Shown here: piece by piece, positions 1 through 8,084 of the stretch
Layout: the number at the start of each line of letters is the position of its first letter
Position numbering within the stretch: position 1 is the stretch's first letter
DNA from: DAMCZI01 sp032095175
GTDB taxonomy: Bacteria; Bacillota; Clostridia; Clostridiales; Caloramatoraceae
Reading direction: 5' to 3'
Assembly: GCA_032095175.1 (NCBI GenBank)
Contig: DAMCZI010000048.1
Location: 1 to 34,832 of the forward strand
Length of the DNA stretch: 34,832 nt
Notes under the pieces: generated by a model
What the model saw: the letters and a program-made list of their open reading frames with translations, nothing else
What the model was told of the DNA's origin: nothing
The model's database searches: none
Translations under genes and position numbers: made by a program

Positions 1-38
1 TTTGATTAAATAACTCAAAACTCAAGAGTCTGTCACCT
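1..38. repeat. Family A palindrome, truncated by window edge (copy A1)
   Basis: The first 38 bases match the right half of the family A palindromes seen at 4016-4104, 21650-21738 and 27631-27723: the blocks TTAAATAACTCAAAACTC, AAGAG and CTGTCACC occur in the same order as in the 4016-4104 copy. The left arm lies outside the window. It sits just downstream of the stop codon at position 50, so in the minus-strand transcript it would follow the last gene of the polysaccharide locus. Confidence 0.75.
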
Positions 39-49
39 TCTTGAAAAGT

Positions 50-1543
50 CTATAATGCATTTATTATTCTTTTTTGTTTCAGTTTTTTAACTATCAAACA
101 GCAATCTCCTGGAGAAATGTTTCTTATATGTATCTTTCCATGGGATATAAGGTAGTTGCTTCCTGTATATATATCAAAGGACATTCCATCGGGAGGATAA
201 TCCATGGAGTTTATAGAGAAATCAATATACAGCCTTCTCGAAACATCTGAGAAGTTAAATGCTGCAATATAAACTGACTCCTTTCCATATCTCATTATTG
301 AAAAAAGTTCATCATCCTCTATATGAACAGCTATTGGCCTGTCTAAATCAATGTCTTCAATAACACTTTTAAGCCTATCATCCTCCACCTTTGATTCATC
401 AATACTCATCGCCATTATCTCCATTGTCTGCTTGATTCTTTTGTTTGTTATATCAAATTTTGTATTGTTAATAAATGTTCCCTTTCTAAAAATTGTTCTT
501 ATAATGAAATTGTAGTTTAAATTATCTCTTCGAGGCTTTGATATAAGCCTTTTGATTATATTTTCTCTCTGTTCCATTTTTATAACTCCTGCAGCAGCAT
601 CCATTGTCCTTACTGCAATTCCCTCAGGACAATCATCAAACATAAACTTTAAATCAGTTTCTGCTCCTACTAACTCCAGTGTCTTTTTTATTTCACGATA
701 TATGTTAAATTTTTTAAGCTTAATAACCTTTTCAATATAAGGCATAATATTTTCTATGTATATATATTCCCTTGTATTTCTATAGTTACTGCATTGGGAA
801 AGTACAATCTCCCTTCCCTCTTTTTTTGAAATGTCAGCTAAATAGAACCTTTTTCCCTCTACTTTTAAGGTTACAGCCTTATTTTTCTCTAGTATTATCC
901 CCTCTGAGTTTTCTCTTGCTAAAAATGGATTACCCTTTATAACTCCCTTTGCTAATTTGCTTTGTTTACTAAGCTTTTCTGCACTTTTCTTTACTCTATA
1001 TGAGTAATTATTAAAAAGCTCAAAAATTCCATTTCCATGTTCAACATATATATCATCAAGGATGATTTTTTCATCTCCATCCATAACCTGATTTACAAAA
1101 TCATAAACAGCATAAATATTTATTTTATTATTATTCCTTATAAATTTAATATAGTTTCTCGATGAATGACTTGATAAAAATCCAATAACATAACTCTCAA
1201 AATCCTCACTTCCCTGAAAAAGACTGTAAAGAAAGGAGTTCTCATGCTTCTTATTTTTTAATGAATCTACCTTTTTAAATAAAATTCCATGATTTGAGGC
1301 TTCAGGATTTACTAAGAAGGATTTGTATCCTGATACATCAAGGGATGCCAAATGTACTTGAAGAGTGCTTAATACCCTTTTAGCTCTTGAGTTGTTCATT
1401 ATGGATATCCCAATACAGCAGTTTTCATGTTTTATATTCAATGTCATATCATCAATTGACAAGAAGGACCCCTCTGTTTTTATTTTCACCTCACCTTCAT
1501 ACTTTTTTCCATCAATATTTAGCATGAATAGTAACTCATCCAT
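50..1543 (-). CDS. Degenerate GH36 alpha-galactosidase-like protein (probable pseudoenzyme)
   Basis: A 497-residue protein without signal peptide or membrane segments. Read against GH36 alpha-galactosidases, several landmarks appear in order but eroded: GYKSF (72-76) where the family has GYQSW; FYLADISKKEGRE (233-245) like the LDxTHPEVxxY strand; YIYIEN (260-265) where the nucleophile strand KLDF should be; VRTMDAA (311-317) near the DAMRI acid/base region; RRDNLNYNFIIRT (338-350) and TFINN (356-360) like the segment before WxNDPD; and a C-terminal beta domain (about 405-485) with VYIAAFNFSD. The early TIM-barrel strands seem missing and neither catalytic Asp is recognisable, so hydrolysis is unlikely. 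The start has the ribosome site GGGAGGTGG. It is the last gene of the minus-strand polysaccharide locus, so a sugar-binding or assembly role is possible, but that is inference. The family assignment rests on motif memory and is moderate at best. Confidence 0.45.
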   Translation of the reverse strand: MDELLFMLNIDGKKYEGEVKIKTEGSFLSIDDMTLNIKHENCCIGISIMNNSRAKRVLSTLQVHLASLDVSGYKSFLVNPEASNHGILFKKVDSLKNKKHENSFLYSLFQGSEDFESYVIGFLSSHSSRNYIKFIRNNNKINIYAVYDFVNQVMDGDEKIILDDIYVEHGNGIFELFNNYSYRVKKSAEKLSKQSKLAKGVIKGNPFLARENSEGIILEKNKAVTLKVEGKRFYLADISKKEGREIVLSQCSNYRNTREYIYIENIMPYIEKVIKLKKFNIYREIKKTLELVGAETDLKFMFDDCPEGIAVRTMDAAAGVIKMEQRENIIKRLISKPRRDNLNYNFIIRTIFRKGTFINNTKFDITNKRIKQTMEIMAMSIDESKVEDDRLKSVIEDIDLDRPIAVHIEDDELFSIMRYGKESVYIAAFNFSDVSRRLYIDFSINSMDYPPDGMSFDIYTGSNYLISHGKIHIRNISPGDCCLIVKKLKQKRIINAL

Positions 1544-1727
1544 ACCTAAACCACCTCCCAGGCAAAGGCTTGTATACCATCATTATATACCTTCTATATG
1601 TAAACGTAACCTTTTATTTCCAGACATTTAACCTTATAGGTCAACATAATATGACATAAAGTGGGACTGATGCACAATATATGACCAAAGGTAACAGACA
1701 CTGTCGCACTAACAAAAATAACTTTCA

Positions 1728-1819
1728 AAAGTGCCAGGCACATGGCAAGTGGCAAGTTGAATAAAGCCTGATATTCTAGGCTTCGTTCAACTTGCCACTT
1801 GCCATGTGCCTGGCACTTT
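1728..1819. repeat. Family B long palindrome (copy B1)
   Basis: A near-perfect palindrome of about 92 bp. The outer arm AAAGTGCCAGGCACATGGC continues into AAGTGGCAAGTTGAA and is matched by the complementary sequence on the right; the arms continue inward with two mismatches to an 8-base loop GATATTCT. It begins about 180 bases downstream of the start of the GH36-like gene and ends 5 bases before the stop codon of the GT4 gene, filling most of that gap. At 1690-1709 lies a fragment, GGTAACAGACACTGTCGCAC, resembling family A arm and flank sequence. Apart from these repeats, 1544-1823 holds nothing recognisable. Confidence 0.9.
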
Positions 1820-1823
1820 CACC

Positions 1824-2927
1824 CTATTTATACACTTCTTCAGTACTCTTAACAACAGTATCCCAACTATACCTGTCAACTATATTACTATACGCCATTT
1901 CACCCTTTTCTTTGGTATATTCTATATTTTCAATCAGGTACAGAAGCTTATTCTGTAAATCCACTACATCACTCTTTTTAAATGTCATTCCATACCTGTC
2001 ATTTTCAATAACTTCTGTGTTCTCAGGTATACTGCTTACCAGAGAACACTTTTTAAAGCTCATTGCCTCAAGAAGAGTTATTGGCATTCCTTCAATGTCA
2101 GAGGGAAGCACATAAAAACAGCAGTTGCTGTATAATTCAGTTAGAAGCCTGCCAGAAACGTTTCCTGTAAACACTATATTTTTATTTTCCAATGCCTTAG
2201 CCTTAAGCTTATTTACATAATCATCTGTAAAGCTTGAGCCTCCAGCAATCACAAGCTTCTTATCAGTTTTTATTCTTTTATAGGCTTCAATAAGATAATG
2301 GGCTCCCTTTTCAGGTACAAGCCTTGCAAGAAATAGAATATAGTTATCTTTATCAAGACCGTATTTTTTGATCTCATTCGCCTCCATTGGTTCTGTTATA
2401 TTAACTCCATTAGGTATGAATATAACATCCTCACTGCTGCGATTGTATTTCTCCACTATATATTCCCTTAGGTTTTTTGAAACTGAAATTATTTTATTTG
2501 CATATTTCCCTGATATTCTTTCTCCGAACTTAAGATATGCCTTTCCAAAGGTCCCCCATTTATCTCTCATCCAGTCAAGGCCATGGATTGTTACAACAAC
2601 CTTTCTTTTTTTAATCCTTGGAATAAAGCAAAGAGAACCTGGACCTATTGCATGATAGTGTATTATATCGTAATTATCCCTTAAAGCATCTATTGTAGCT
2701 TTATAAGCATATATAATGGCATTAAGATTTTTATTTTCGATGGTGTCAATATTTTTTAATATAACTCCATTATATTTGTCACCTTCATACTCTCCATAGG
2801 TACTCCTGCAGTAAACAGTAACCTCATGCCCCCTTTTAACCAGCCTTGATGCAATTTCTTCAACATGTCTTTCAACTCCCCCGGATAAAGCAGGTATTCC
2901 CTTTTGACCTATCATTGCTATTTTCAT
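1824..2927 (-). CDS. GT4 family glycosyltransferase
   Basis: A 367-residue GT-B glycosyltransferase of family 4, expected to add a sugar from a nucleotide donor to the lipid-linked repeat unit at the cytoplasmic face. The N-terminal domain begins KIAMIGQKGIPALSGGVE, a typical acceptor-domain opening. The C-terminal donor domain has LARLVPEKG (200-208), VIAGGSS (226-232) and the E-x7-E element E279-E287 in EGMPITLLEAM. The start is taken at the ATG giving MKIAMIG, with GGGATGG about 6 bases upstream; the longer frame would run well into the preceding gene. The radical SAM gene stops one base before this start, so the two are very likely translationally coupled. The sugar specificity cannot be read from sequence. 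Confidence 0.9.
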   Translation of the reverse strand: MKIAMIGQKGIPALSGGVERHVEEIASRLVKRGHEVTVYCRSTYGEYEGDKYNGVILKNIDTIENKNLNAIIYAYKATIDALRDNYDIIHYHAIGPGSLCFIPRIKKRKVVVTIHGLDWMRDKWGTFGKAYLKFGERISGKYANKIISVSKNLREYIVEKYNRSSEDVIFIPNGVNITEPMEANEIKKYGLDKDNYILFLARLVPEKGAHYLIEAYKRIKTDKKLVIAGGSSFTDDYVNKLKAKALENKNIVFTGNVSGRLLTELYSNCCFYVLPSDIEGMPITLLEAMSFKKCSLVSSIPENTEVIENDRYGMTFKKSDVVDLQNKLLYLIENIEYTKEKGEMAYSNIVDRYSWDTVVKSTEEVYK

Positions 2928-2928
2928 A

Positions 2929-3927
2929 TTAACCATCCCTAAAGCCATAGTCACTTCTATGATAGCTCCCTTTTATCTTATGCTTTAATACCCACAATGC
3001 TGGAATCCAGATTTTTTTCTTCATTTCCGGGGCAACATTTCCAACCATCCAGCAGTTTCTATCACAATTCTTAACACATCCTCTTATATCTCTCGCTTCC
3101 TTTGAGTTCCATATCTCCTCCCATGACTTTTCATTCAGGTTTCCCATGCTTCTCTTTTCTGCCATACCATTGCACGGAAGAACATCACCATAGGGATCTA
3201 AAAAGAATCCATTTTTCCCTACTCTACACGGAAGAAGACGTTTGTTTCCATATATATAATTTATTAGACCATGGTTAAAGTATGCTCTAAACCATTTTTT
3301 AGGTGATTTTGACTTTAGAAGTTCATTTATCAGTTTCTCTAAGGCTGCTGCCACTTCTTCTCTGTTCTTAATTGAATTATCTAGTTTTCTGAAATAAAAG
3401 GAATTGTGTATTACAGCAGTAGCAAACTCCATCCCTAATTCATCGGAAAGCTTATATAAATTTAAAAGATCATGGTAATTTAAATCCTGTATAGTCATTC
3501 CAAACCCTACATCCTTATGTCCCATTTCCACAAGCTTCTTTAATGTCTCATATCCCTTATTAAAGCCATCTGGAATTCCCCTTATACTATCATTGGATTC
3601 CTGCAGTCCCTCAATACTGATTCTTATCCCTATGTGTGGGAATTCCTTGCAAAGGTCAATAATCCTGTCACAAAAGGAGCCATTTGTTGATATTACTATT
3701 CTGTTTGTCTTTTTGTATAATTCTCTTACAATATCCTTTATATCGCTCCTAATAAAGGGTTCTCCCCCGGTAATATTCGTAAAAGCCATATCTGGAAGCT
3801 TTTTAATAGTATCTAAGGTTATCTCTTCCCCGGGCCTTGTTGGATGCTTCCAGCAGCTGCACATATTACATTTTGCATTGCACCTGTAGGTTATTATTAT
3901 ATATCCATACAGGCATCTTTTTCCCAT
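2929..3927 (-). CDS. Radical SAM/SPASM-type protein in the polysaccharide locus
   Basis: A 332-residue radical SAM enzyme. The 4Fe-4S/SAM cluster motif is C16-x3-C20-x2-C23 (RCNAKCNMC), followed by the GGEP motif (NITGGEPFIR) and ISTNG. The C-terminal third has further cysteines, LPC...GDVLPCNG and RGCVKNCDRNC, as in SPASM/twitch auxiliary-cluster domains, so at least one extra cluster is likely. SPASM proteins modify peptides, proteins or small molecules. No candidate precursor peptide is encoded next to it, and the flanking genes are both GT4 glycosyltransferases, so a sugar or glycolipid substrate is possible (inference). One base separates its stop from the downstream GT4 start. An approximately 190-base gap with a family A palindrome lies upstream. 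Confidence 0.88.
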   Translation of the reverse strand: MGKRCLYGYIIITYRCNAKCNMCSCWKHPTRPGEEITLDTIKKLPDMAFTNITGGEPFIRSDIKDIVRELYKKTNRIVISTNGSFCDRIIDLCKEFPHIGIRISIEGLQESNDSIRGIPDGFNKGYETLKKLVEMGHKDVGFGMTIQDLNYHDLLNLYKLSDELGMEFATAVIHNSFYFRKLDNSIKNREEVAAALEKLINELLKSKSPKKWFRAYFNHGLINYIYGNKRLLPCRVGKNGFFLDPYGDVLPCNGMAEKRSMGNLNEKSWEEIWNSKEARDIRGCVKNCDRNCWMVGNVAPEMKKKIWIPALWVLKHKIKGSYHRSDYGFRDG

Positions 3928-4015
3928 ATCATCACCTTCTTTTTACATTATGGCTTTCAAAACTATTTTGATAAGCTGATTTGAGTTTAGGATTTTTTAA
4001 AAACTTATATCCCGT

Positions 4016-4104
4016 GGTAACAGGCACTTGAGCTTTGAGTTATTTAATGAAATCATCTGACGATGCTTTTAATTAAATAACTCAAAACTCAAGAGCCTGT
4101 CACC
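4016..4104. repeat. Family A long palindrome (copy A2)
   Basis: About 89 bp with arms of roughly 40 bp: the left edge GGTAACAGGCACTTGAG pairs with the right edge CTCAAGAGCCTGTCACC, and the inner part GAGTTATTTAAT pairs with ATTAAATAACTC; the centre contains ATCTGACGATG. The preceding bases TTATATCCCG also match the flank of copies A3 and A4 in reverse orientation, so this copy is inverted relative to those two. It fills much of the 3928-4121 gap between the radical SAM and upstream GT4 genes. Confidence 0.9.
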
Positions 4105-4121
4105 ATGTGCAGTAGTCCTAT

Positions 4122-5333
4122 CTAAACCAAACTTTTATAGACACTCTCTAGCCTTTCAAAATGTAATTTTGCATTATATTCTTCTTCAGCTCTTTTTCTT
4201 GCATTAAACCCCATTTCAAATATCAAATCCTCTTTATTAATAAGAAAATTTAGTTTCTCTGAAAGCTCATCATTATTATCAGGCTCAAATAAGAGTCCTG
4301 TCTCACCATCCTTTATAAACTCTGGAATGCCACCTATATTAGAACCAATGATCGCCTTACCATATGCCATTGCCTCTAATACCGATAGGGGCCCATTTTC
4401 ATACCATTTAGAGGGTACAACAACAAACATGGATTTTTGTATTAGTTTTTTTAGTTCCTCACCCTTTTTAAATCCAACGAACTCAACATTATCTAAGGCT
4501 TCCTTTTCAACCATAGACTTCAGTTCAGCTTCCAAAGGACCTGTACCAGCAATTACAAGCTTGCTGTCATGAATATTTTTAACAGCCCTAATAAGGGTTT
4601 TAACTCCTTTTTCCTCAGATAACCTTCCAAAATACAAAATATACTTTTCATGCTCAAAACAAGGTTGATAGTATTCAACATGTATAAAATTTGGTATATA
4701 TATTAATTTATTCTCAGGTATTCCATGCTCCATAAACTTTTTTCTATAGAAATCACTTGGACATATAAATCTGTCTATATGGGAATATGATTTCATAAAG
4801 CTATGAATATATGCCTCAACTGCATTTACAAAGCTCCCTGCTCTTGAATTTTTCACACATCTGTTGGCAAAACATTTATAATACTTTCCTCCCATGCATT
4901 CCTCGCATATCCCCTTGCTGTTTATCATCATATAATTAGGACAAATTATTTTTAAATCATGAACAGTGTTTACAATTGGTATTCCAAACTTCTTTATTTT
5001 ATAGATAATTGATGGTGAAAGCTGATGATGAAAATTATGAAGATGTGCGATATCCGGCTTAGTTGAATTTAATAATCTTCCTATCTTTCTTTTAGCCTCA
5101 AATGAATATATTATTTTTGCTGCATAGGAGAGCCTCGATTTAAAATCCTTTCTTGAATAATCAATATTTTTAACAAAATAATCACTATATTCACTATAAA
5201 GGTTCTTTTCTCCCTTCATTGAAAAGGGTATTACTTCATATCCATTCTCACTAAGCAGGTCTGCCAGTTGAAAATAATAGGTTTCACTTCCACCCTTCAT
5301 ATAATAAAACTTATTAACGTTTAAAATTCTCAT
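4122..5333 (-). CDS. GT4 family glycosyltransferase with cysteine cluster
   Basis: A 403-residue GT-B enzyme of family 4. It has GGSETYYFQLA (14-24) in the N domain, LYFGRLSEEKG and VIAGTGP in the donor domain, and the E-x7-E element E312-E320 (YENGPLSVLEAM). An insertion in the N-terminal half carries C131, C143, C146, C154 and C159 (CEECMGGKYYKCFANRC), spacing that suggests a metal-binding knuckle; similar inserts occur in other capsule GT4 enzymes. The start ATG has GGATGTG upstream. It lies between the kinase/phosphoglycosyltransferase fusion and the radical SAM gene, all on the minus strand, and probably elongates the sugar chain begun by that fusion. Confidence 0.92.
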   Translation of the reverse strand: MRILNVNKFYYMKGGSETYYFQLADLLSENGYEVIPFSMKGEKNLYSEYSDYFVKNIDYSRKDFKSRLSYAAKIIYSFEAKRKIGRLLNSTKPDIAHLHNFHHQLSPSIIYKIKKFGIPIVNTVHDLKIICPNYMMINSKGICEECMGGKYYKCFANRCVKNSRAGSFVNAVEAYIHSFMKSYSHIDRFICPSDFYRKKFMEHGIPENKLIYIPNFIHVEYYQPCFEHEKYILYFGRLSEEKGVKTLIRAVKNIHDSKLVIAGTGPLEAELKSMVEKEALDNVEFVGFKKGEELKKLIQKSMFVVVPSKWYENGPLSVLEAMAYGKAIIGSNIGGIPEFIKDGETGLLFEPDNNDELSEKLNFLINKEDLIFEMGFNARKRAEEEYNAKLHFERLESVYKSLV

Positions 5334-5362
5334 ACTAACACATCCATTTATATATAAATCGT

Positions 5363-5450
5363 AAAATTCTTTACATTTTGTTTTTTAAACAGCCCTACAG
5401 TATTGGTTCGACCTTAGGATATTTAAAAAGGCAAAATGTAATAGAATTTT
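5363..5450. repeat. Inverted repeat in the gap between the kinase fusion and GT4 genes
   Basis: AAAATTCTTTACATTTTG (5363-5380) is complementary to CAAAATGTAATAGAATTTT (5432-5450) with one bulged base, leaving a loop of about 51 bases. It fills the intergenic space downstream of the kinase-fusion stop codon on the minus strand. It is not a classical GC-rich terminator. It may be an mRNA-stabilising or attenuating stem, or another decayed repeat. Confidence 0.6.
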
Positions 5451-5460
5451 TGATTTATAT

Positions 5461-6846
5461 TTAATAAGCATTTTTGTCTCCAAACAATACCAAAAAAGTC
5501 TTAAAAATTAACTTTATATCAATCCAAAGATTTCTTTCCCTTATATATTTCAAATCCAATTCAACCCACCTGTCAAAATCAATGCTGCTTCTTCCGCTTA
5601 CCTGCCAGTAGCATGTTAATCCCGGCTTTACAAGAAGTCTTTGCTTTTGATACTCTGTATACTCTTGATACTCCCTATCTATTGGAGGCCTTGGTCCAAC
5701 GAGGCTCATCTGACCTATTAAAACATTTATAAACTGGGGCAGTTCATCTATACTGGTCTTTCTTATAAATCTGCCAACCCTTGTTACCCTTGGATCATTT
5801 TTAATTTTAAATACAGGCCCTGATTTTTCATTTTTATCCTTTAAGTCTTTAATCTTTTCTTCAGCATCCTGTACCATGGAACGGAATTTAAACATTTTAA
5901 ATATCCTTCCATCTTTACCGCATCTATTTTGAATAAAAAAAACAGGTCCCTTGGAATCTATTTTAATCGCTATTGCAGTTGCCAGGAGAATTGGTGATGT
6001 TATAACTAATCCAAATATAGAACCTAAAATATCCATTATTCTCTTTACAAATTCATAGACATTTTTCTTATTGTATCTAGCAGCACACCTCATAATCCAA
6101 CGGTTTTTCTTCAACTCTTTACTATTCTTAACACACCCTACTTTTTTTCTCTTGCCACTATTGCCCCTTAGATATGATCCATAACTTTTATAATAACCAG
6201 TAGAAAATTTATTTTGTGAATCGACCTTATTTATAACTACACCTAGCATCCTTGCATTTACCTTCTTTAGAAGCTCCGTTGCTCTTTTTGCATTTACCCT
6301 ATCAGTTTCTCTAGATGAAACTACAAGCAAAGTACCATCGGCATATCTTGATAACAGCTGAGCATCTGTAACTAACAATATTGGTGATGTGTCAATTATT
6401 ATATAGTCATATCGCTCTTTAAGTCTTTGAATTAACTCCTTCATTTTGTTTGATGCTAAAAGCTCCGATGGGTTTGGAGGTTTTGTGCCGGATGGAATAA
6501 AGTATAATCCCCCAACTTCAGTGCTATAAGCTATTTCCTTAAGATTTACAGAATCTATAAGTAAATCTGAGATTCCATATCTATTGGAAATTTTAAAATA
6601 TTTGTGAACCGATGGTTTTCTCAAATCACAATCCAAAAGTATTGTTCTGTATCCTGCTTGAGCAGTAACAACTGCCAAATTCACTGCTGTGGTTGTTTTA
6701 CCTTCTCCTGGTTCTGGACTTGTTACAGCAATGATTTTAGTTTCTTTATCAGCATTTGAAAATAAAATATTTGTTCTAAGCCTTCTGTATGCTTCTGCTG
6801 CAATAGATTCTGGGCTTGTTATCATCAATATATCAAAATCGCCCAT
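5461..6846 (-). CDS. BY-kinase (CpsD-type) fused to initiating phosphoglycosyltransferase (CpsE/WbaP-type)
   Basis: A 461-residue two-domain protein. Residues 1-230 form a bacterial tyrosine kinase cytoplasmic domain: Walker A SPEPGEGKTT (43-52), Walker A' LLDCDLRKP (70-78), Walker B IIIDTSP (149-155), and a tyrosine cluster Y218, Y219, Y222, Y225 where the normal protein would end. A basic linker (231-262) joins it to a bacterial sugar transferase: a membrane hairpin at about 265-296, FKFRSM (318-323), the catalytic Asp-Glu pair D367-E368 in IDELPQ, SLVGPRPP (381-388) and KPGLTCYWQVSGRS. That domain moves a sugar-1-phosphate onto undecaprenyl phosphate, the first step of repeat-unit assembly. 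In most loci these are two genes; here no stop separates them. The kinase lacks its own transmembrane activator, which is encoded about 10 kb upstream at 16910. The ribosome site is GGGGGGAG. Confidence 0.93.
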   Translation of the reverse strand: MGDFDILMITSPESIAAEAYRRLRTNILFSNADKETKIIAVTSPEPGEGKTTTAVNLAVVTAQAGYRTILLDCDLRKPSVHKYFKISNRYGISDLLIDSVNLKEIAYSTEVGGLYFIPSGTKPPNPSELLASNKMKELIQRLKERYDYIIIDTSPILLVTDAQLLSRYADGTLLVVSSRETDRVNAKRATELLKKVNARMLGVVINKVDSQNKFSTGYYKSYGSYLRGNSGKRKKVGCVKNSKELKKNRWIMRCAARYNKKNVYEFVKRIMDILGSIFGLVITSPILLATAIAIKIDSKGPVFFIQNRCGKDGRIFKMFKFRSMVQDAEEKIKDLKDKNEKSGPVFKIKNDPRVTRVGRFIRKTSIDELPQFINVLIGQMSLVGPRPPIDREYQEYTEYQKQRLLVKPGLTCYWQVSGRSSIDFDRWVELDLKYIRERNLWIDIKLIFKTFLVLFGDKNAY

Positions 6847-6972
6847 AAGCTCCCCCCATTCTTTATCATTTTCATCTCAACGCACATCATTTTCTATATG
6901 CTGCCTGTATCCGATTTTCTAGTATATAATATGGCATCATAGTGCTTATGTTGACAAAATCCAATAACAAAA

Positions 6973-7054
6973 TGCCAGGCACGTGGCAAGTGACAAGTTG
7001 GATATCCCTGACAACTCATGGATATTCAACTTGCCACTTGCCACATGCCTGGCA
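6973..7054. repeat. Family B long palindrome (copy B2)
   Basis: About 82 bp. The left arm TGCCAGGCACGTGGCAAGTG continues ACAAGTTGGATATCC and pairs with GGATATTCAACTTGCC and CACTTGCCACATGCCTGGCA on the right. The loop is CTGACAACTCA, also found in copy B3. It lies between the FemAB/GNAT-like gene and the kinase-fusion gene, 15 bases from the former's stop codon. Confidence 0.9.
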
Positions 7055-7069
7055 CTGTGCCGTTATAAT

Positions 7070-8059
7070 CTATTTAAATATCTTTTTTATTAATTTGCTA
7101 TTATCATATATATCCCTAAGAATTACATAAAATAGGTTTTTAGTATTGAAATCCTTGGAAATGTTGAAATAAGGCTTTTGAATTCCACCATATTTCCTAA
7201 AAAACCTTTCTATAGGTTCCACCATACTTCCTTCAAAATCAAACTTTTCTGTAACACTAGAAGTAAACTGAATTGCTTTCCATAATATCAATGTCATTGC
7301 CTGACTGTTTCTAAACTCAGGATCTCCTCCTCCAGCCAGGCTATAGGCAGAATTTTCATCCCATATAATATACGAAGCAGAATGTATTCTTTGGCTGCTG
7401 TCAACCCCATAAAATATTTTTCTACAGTTGTGCTTTGCACATGCCTCATCAATTTTGTTAATAAATTCCACCGTATAAGGCATTTTTTTATTTTGTCTTT
7501 TAAAGGTTTTTTCGCAAACCCTGTAAAACTCTTCAATATTTAAGTTTTCCTTTACTTCAATCTTTTTTTCTGCTTTTTTTATACTATTCTTTATATCATG
7601 GTGAAAATCATTATACACTCTATCAATATCCTTTATATTTTCTATAACATAAGTATATCTTGTAATTTGTTTATAGTCCTTCCAGTAAAACGGAAGCCAG
7701 TTTGTAAATGTATAATCATAATTCTGGCTATAGCGTGCAATATTAAGCCCTTCAATTTCATCTATTATTTCCCTTATTATTTCAGTTTCATATGTTAGTT
7801 TTGTTGAATATTTCTGATTTTGAGGATAATTAATCCAAATGCCATTTTTCTGAGTAAGGCAGGGCTGGTTTATATGCTTTTTCCCAAACCTTGTCTTAAA
7901 GTAATAGGGCATAGCTGCTACTATTTCATCTCCTCTTTCAATTATCAGCACATCCCAATTTTCCTCCCCACAAACAGCATCCATCCACCAATCCCTTGAA
8001 AAAATAGGTATAGATGTTTCATTGCTGCACAGAACTCTATACTTATCCTTATTAGTCAT
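7070..8059 (-). CDS. FemAB/GNAT-like acyltransferase (polysaccharide modification)
   Basis: A 329-residue soluble protein resembling the GNAT-fold 'FemAB-related / BioF2-like' acyltransferases common in exopolysaccharide loci. An N-terminal segment with FSRDWWMDAV and WDVLII precedes a central lysine-rich region (HHDIKNSIKKAEKKIEV) and a second acyltransferase repeat with YGVDSSQRIHSASYIIWDENSAYSLAGGGDPEFRNSQA, ending FDFEGSMVEPIERFFRKYGG, which is characteristic of this group. Such enzymes transfer an acyl or aminoacyl group to an amine. Here an amino sugar freed by the neighbouring deacetylase is a reasonable acceptor (inference). The start ATG has AGAAGGG upstream, 25 bases after the deacetylase gene. 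Confidence 0.78.
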   Translation of the reverse strand: MTNKDKYRVLCSNETSIPIFSRDWWMDAVCGEENWDVLIIERGDEIVAAMPYYFKTRFGKKHINQPCLTQKNGIWINYPQNQKYSTKLTYETEIIREIIDEIEGLNIARYSQNYDYTFTNWLPFYWKDYKQITRYTYVIENIKDIDRVYNDFHHDIKNSIKKAEKKIEVKENLNIEEFYRVCEKTFKRQNKKMPYTVEFINKIDEACAKHNCRKIFYGVDSSQRIHSASYIIWDENSAYSLAGGGDPEFRNSQAMTLILWKAIQFTSSVTEKFDFEGSMVEPIERFFRKYGGIQKPYFNISKDFNTKNLFYVILRDIYDNSKLIKKIFK

Positions 8060-8084
8060 ATGATTTCCCTTCTTTTCAAATTCA

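Noticed and set aside
2929..3927. Ribosomally made, radical-SAM-modified peptide (sactipeptide-like) cluster
   Set aside because: No short precursor-like gene, peptidase or dedicated exporter is adjacent; the neighbours are glycosyltransferases.
7294..7536. An 80-codon minus-strand frame inside the FemAB/GNAT-like gene
   Set aside because: It is an overlapping alternative frame of a well-supported gene and has no independent ribosome site.
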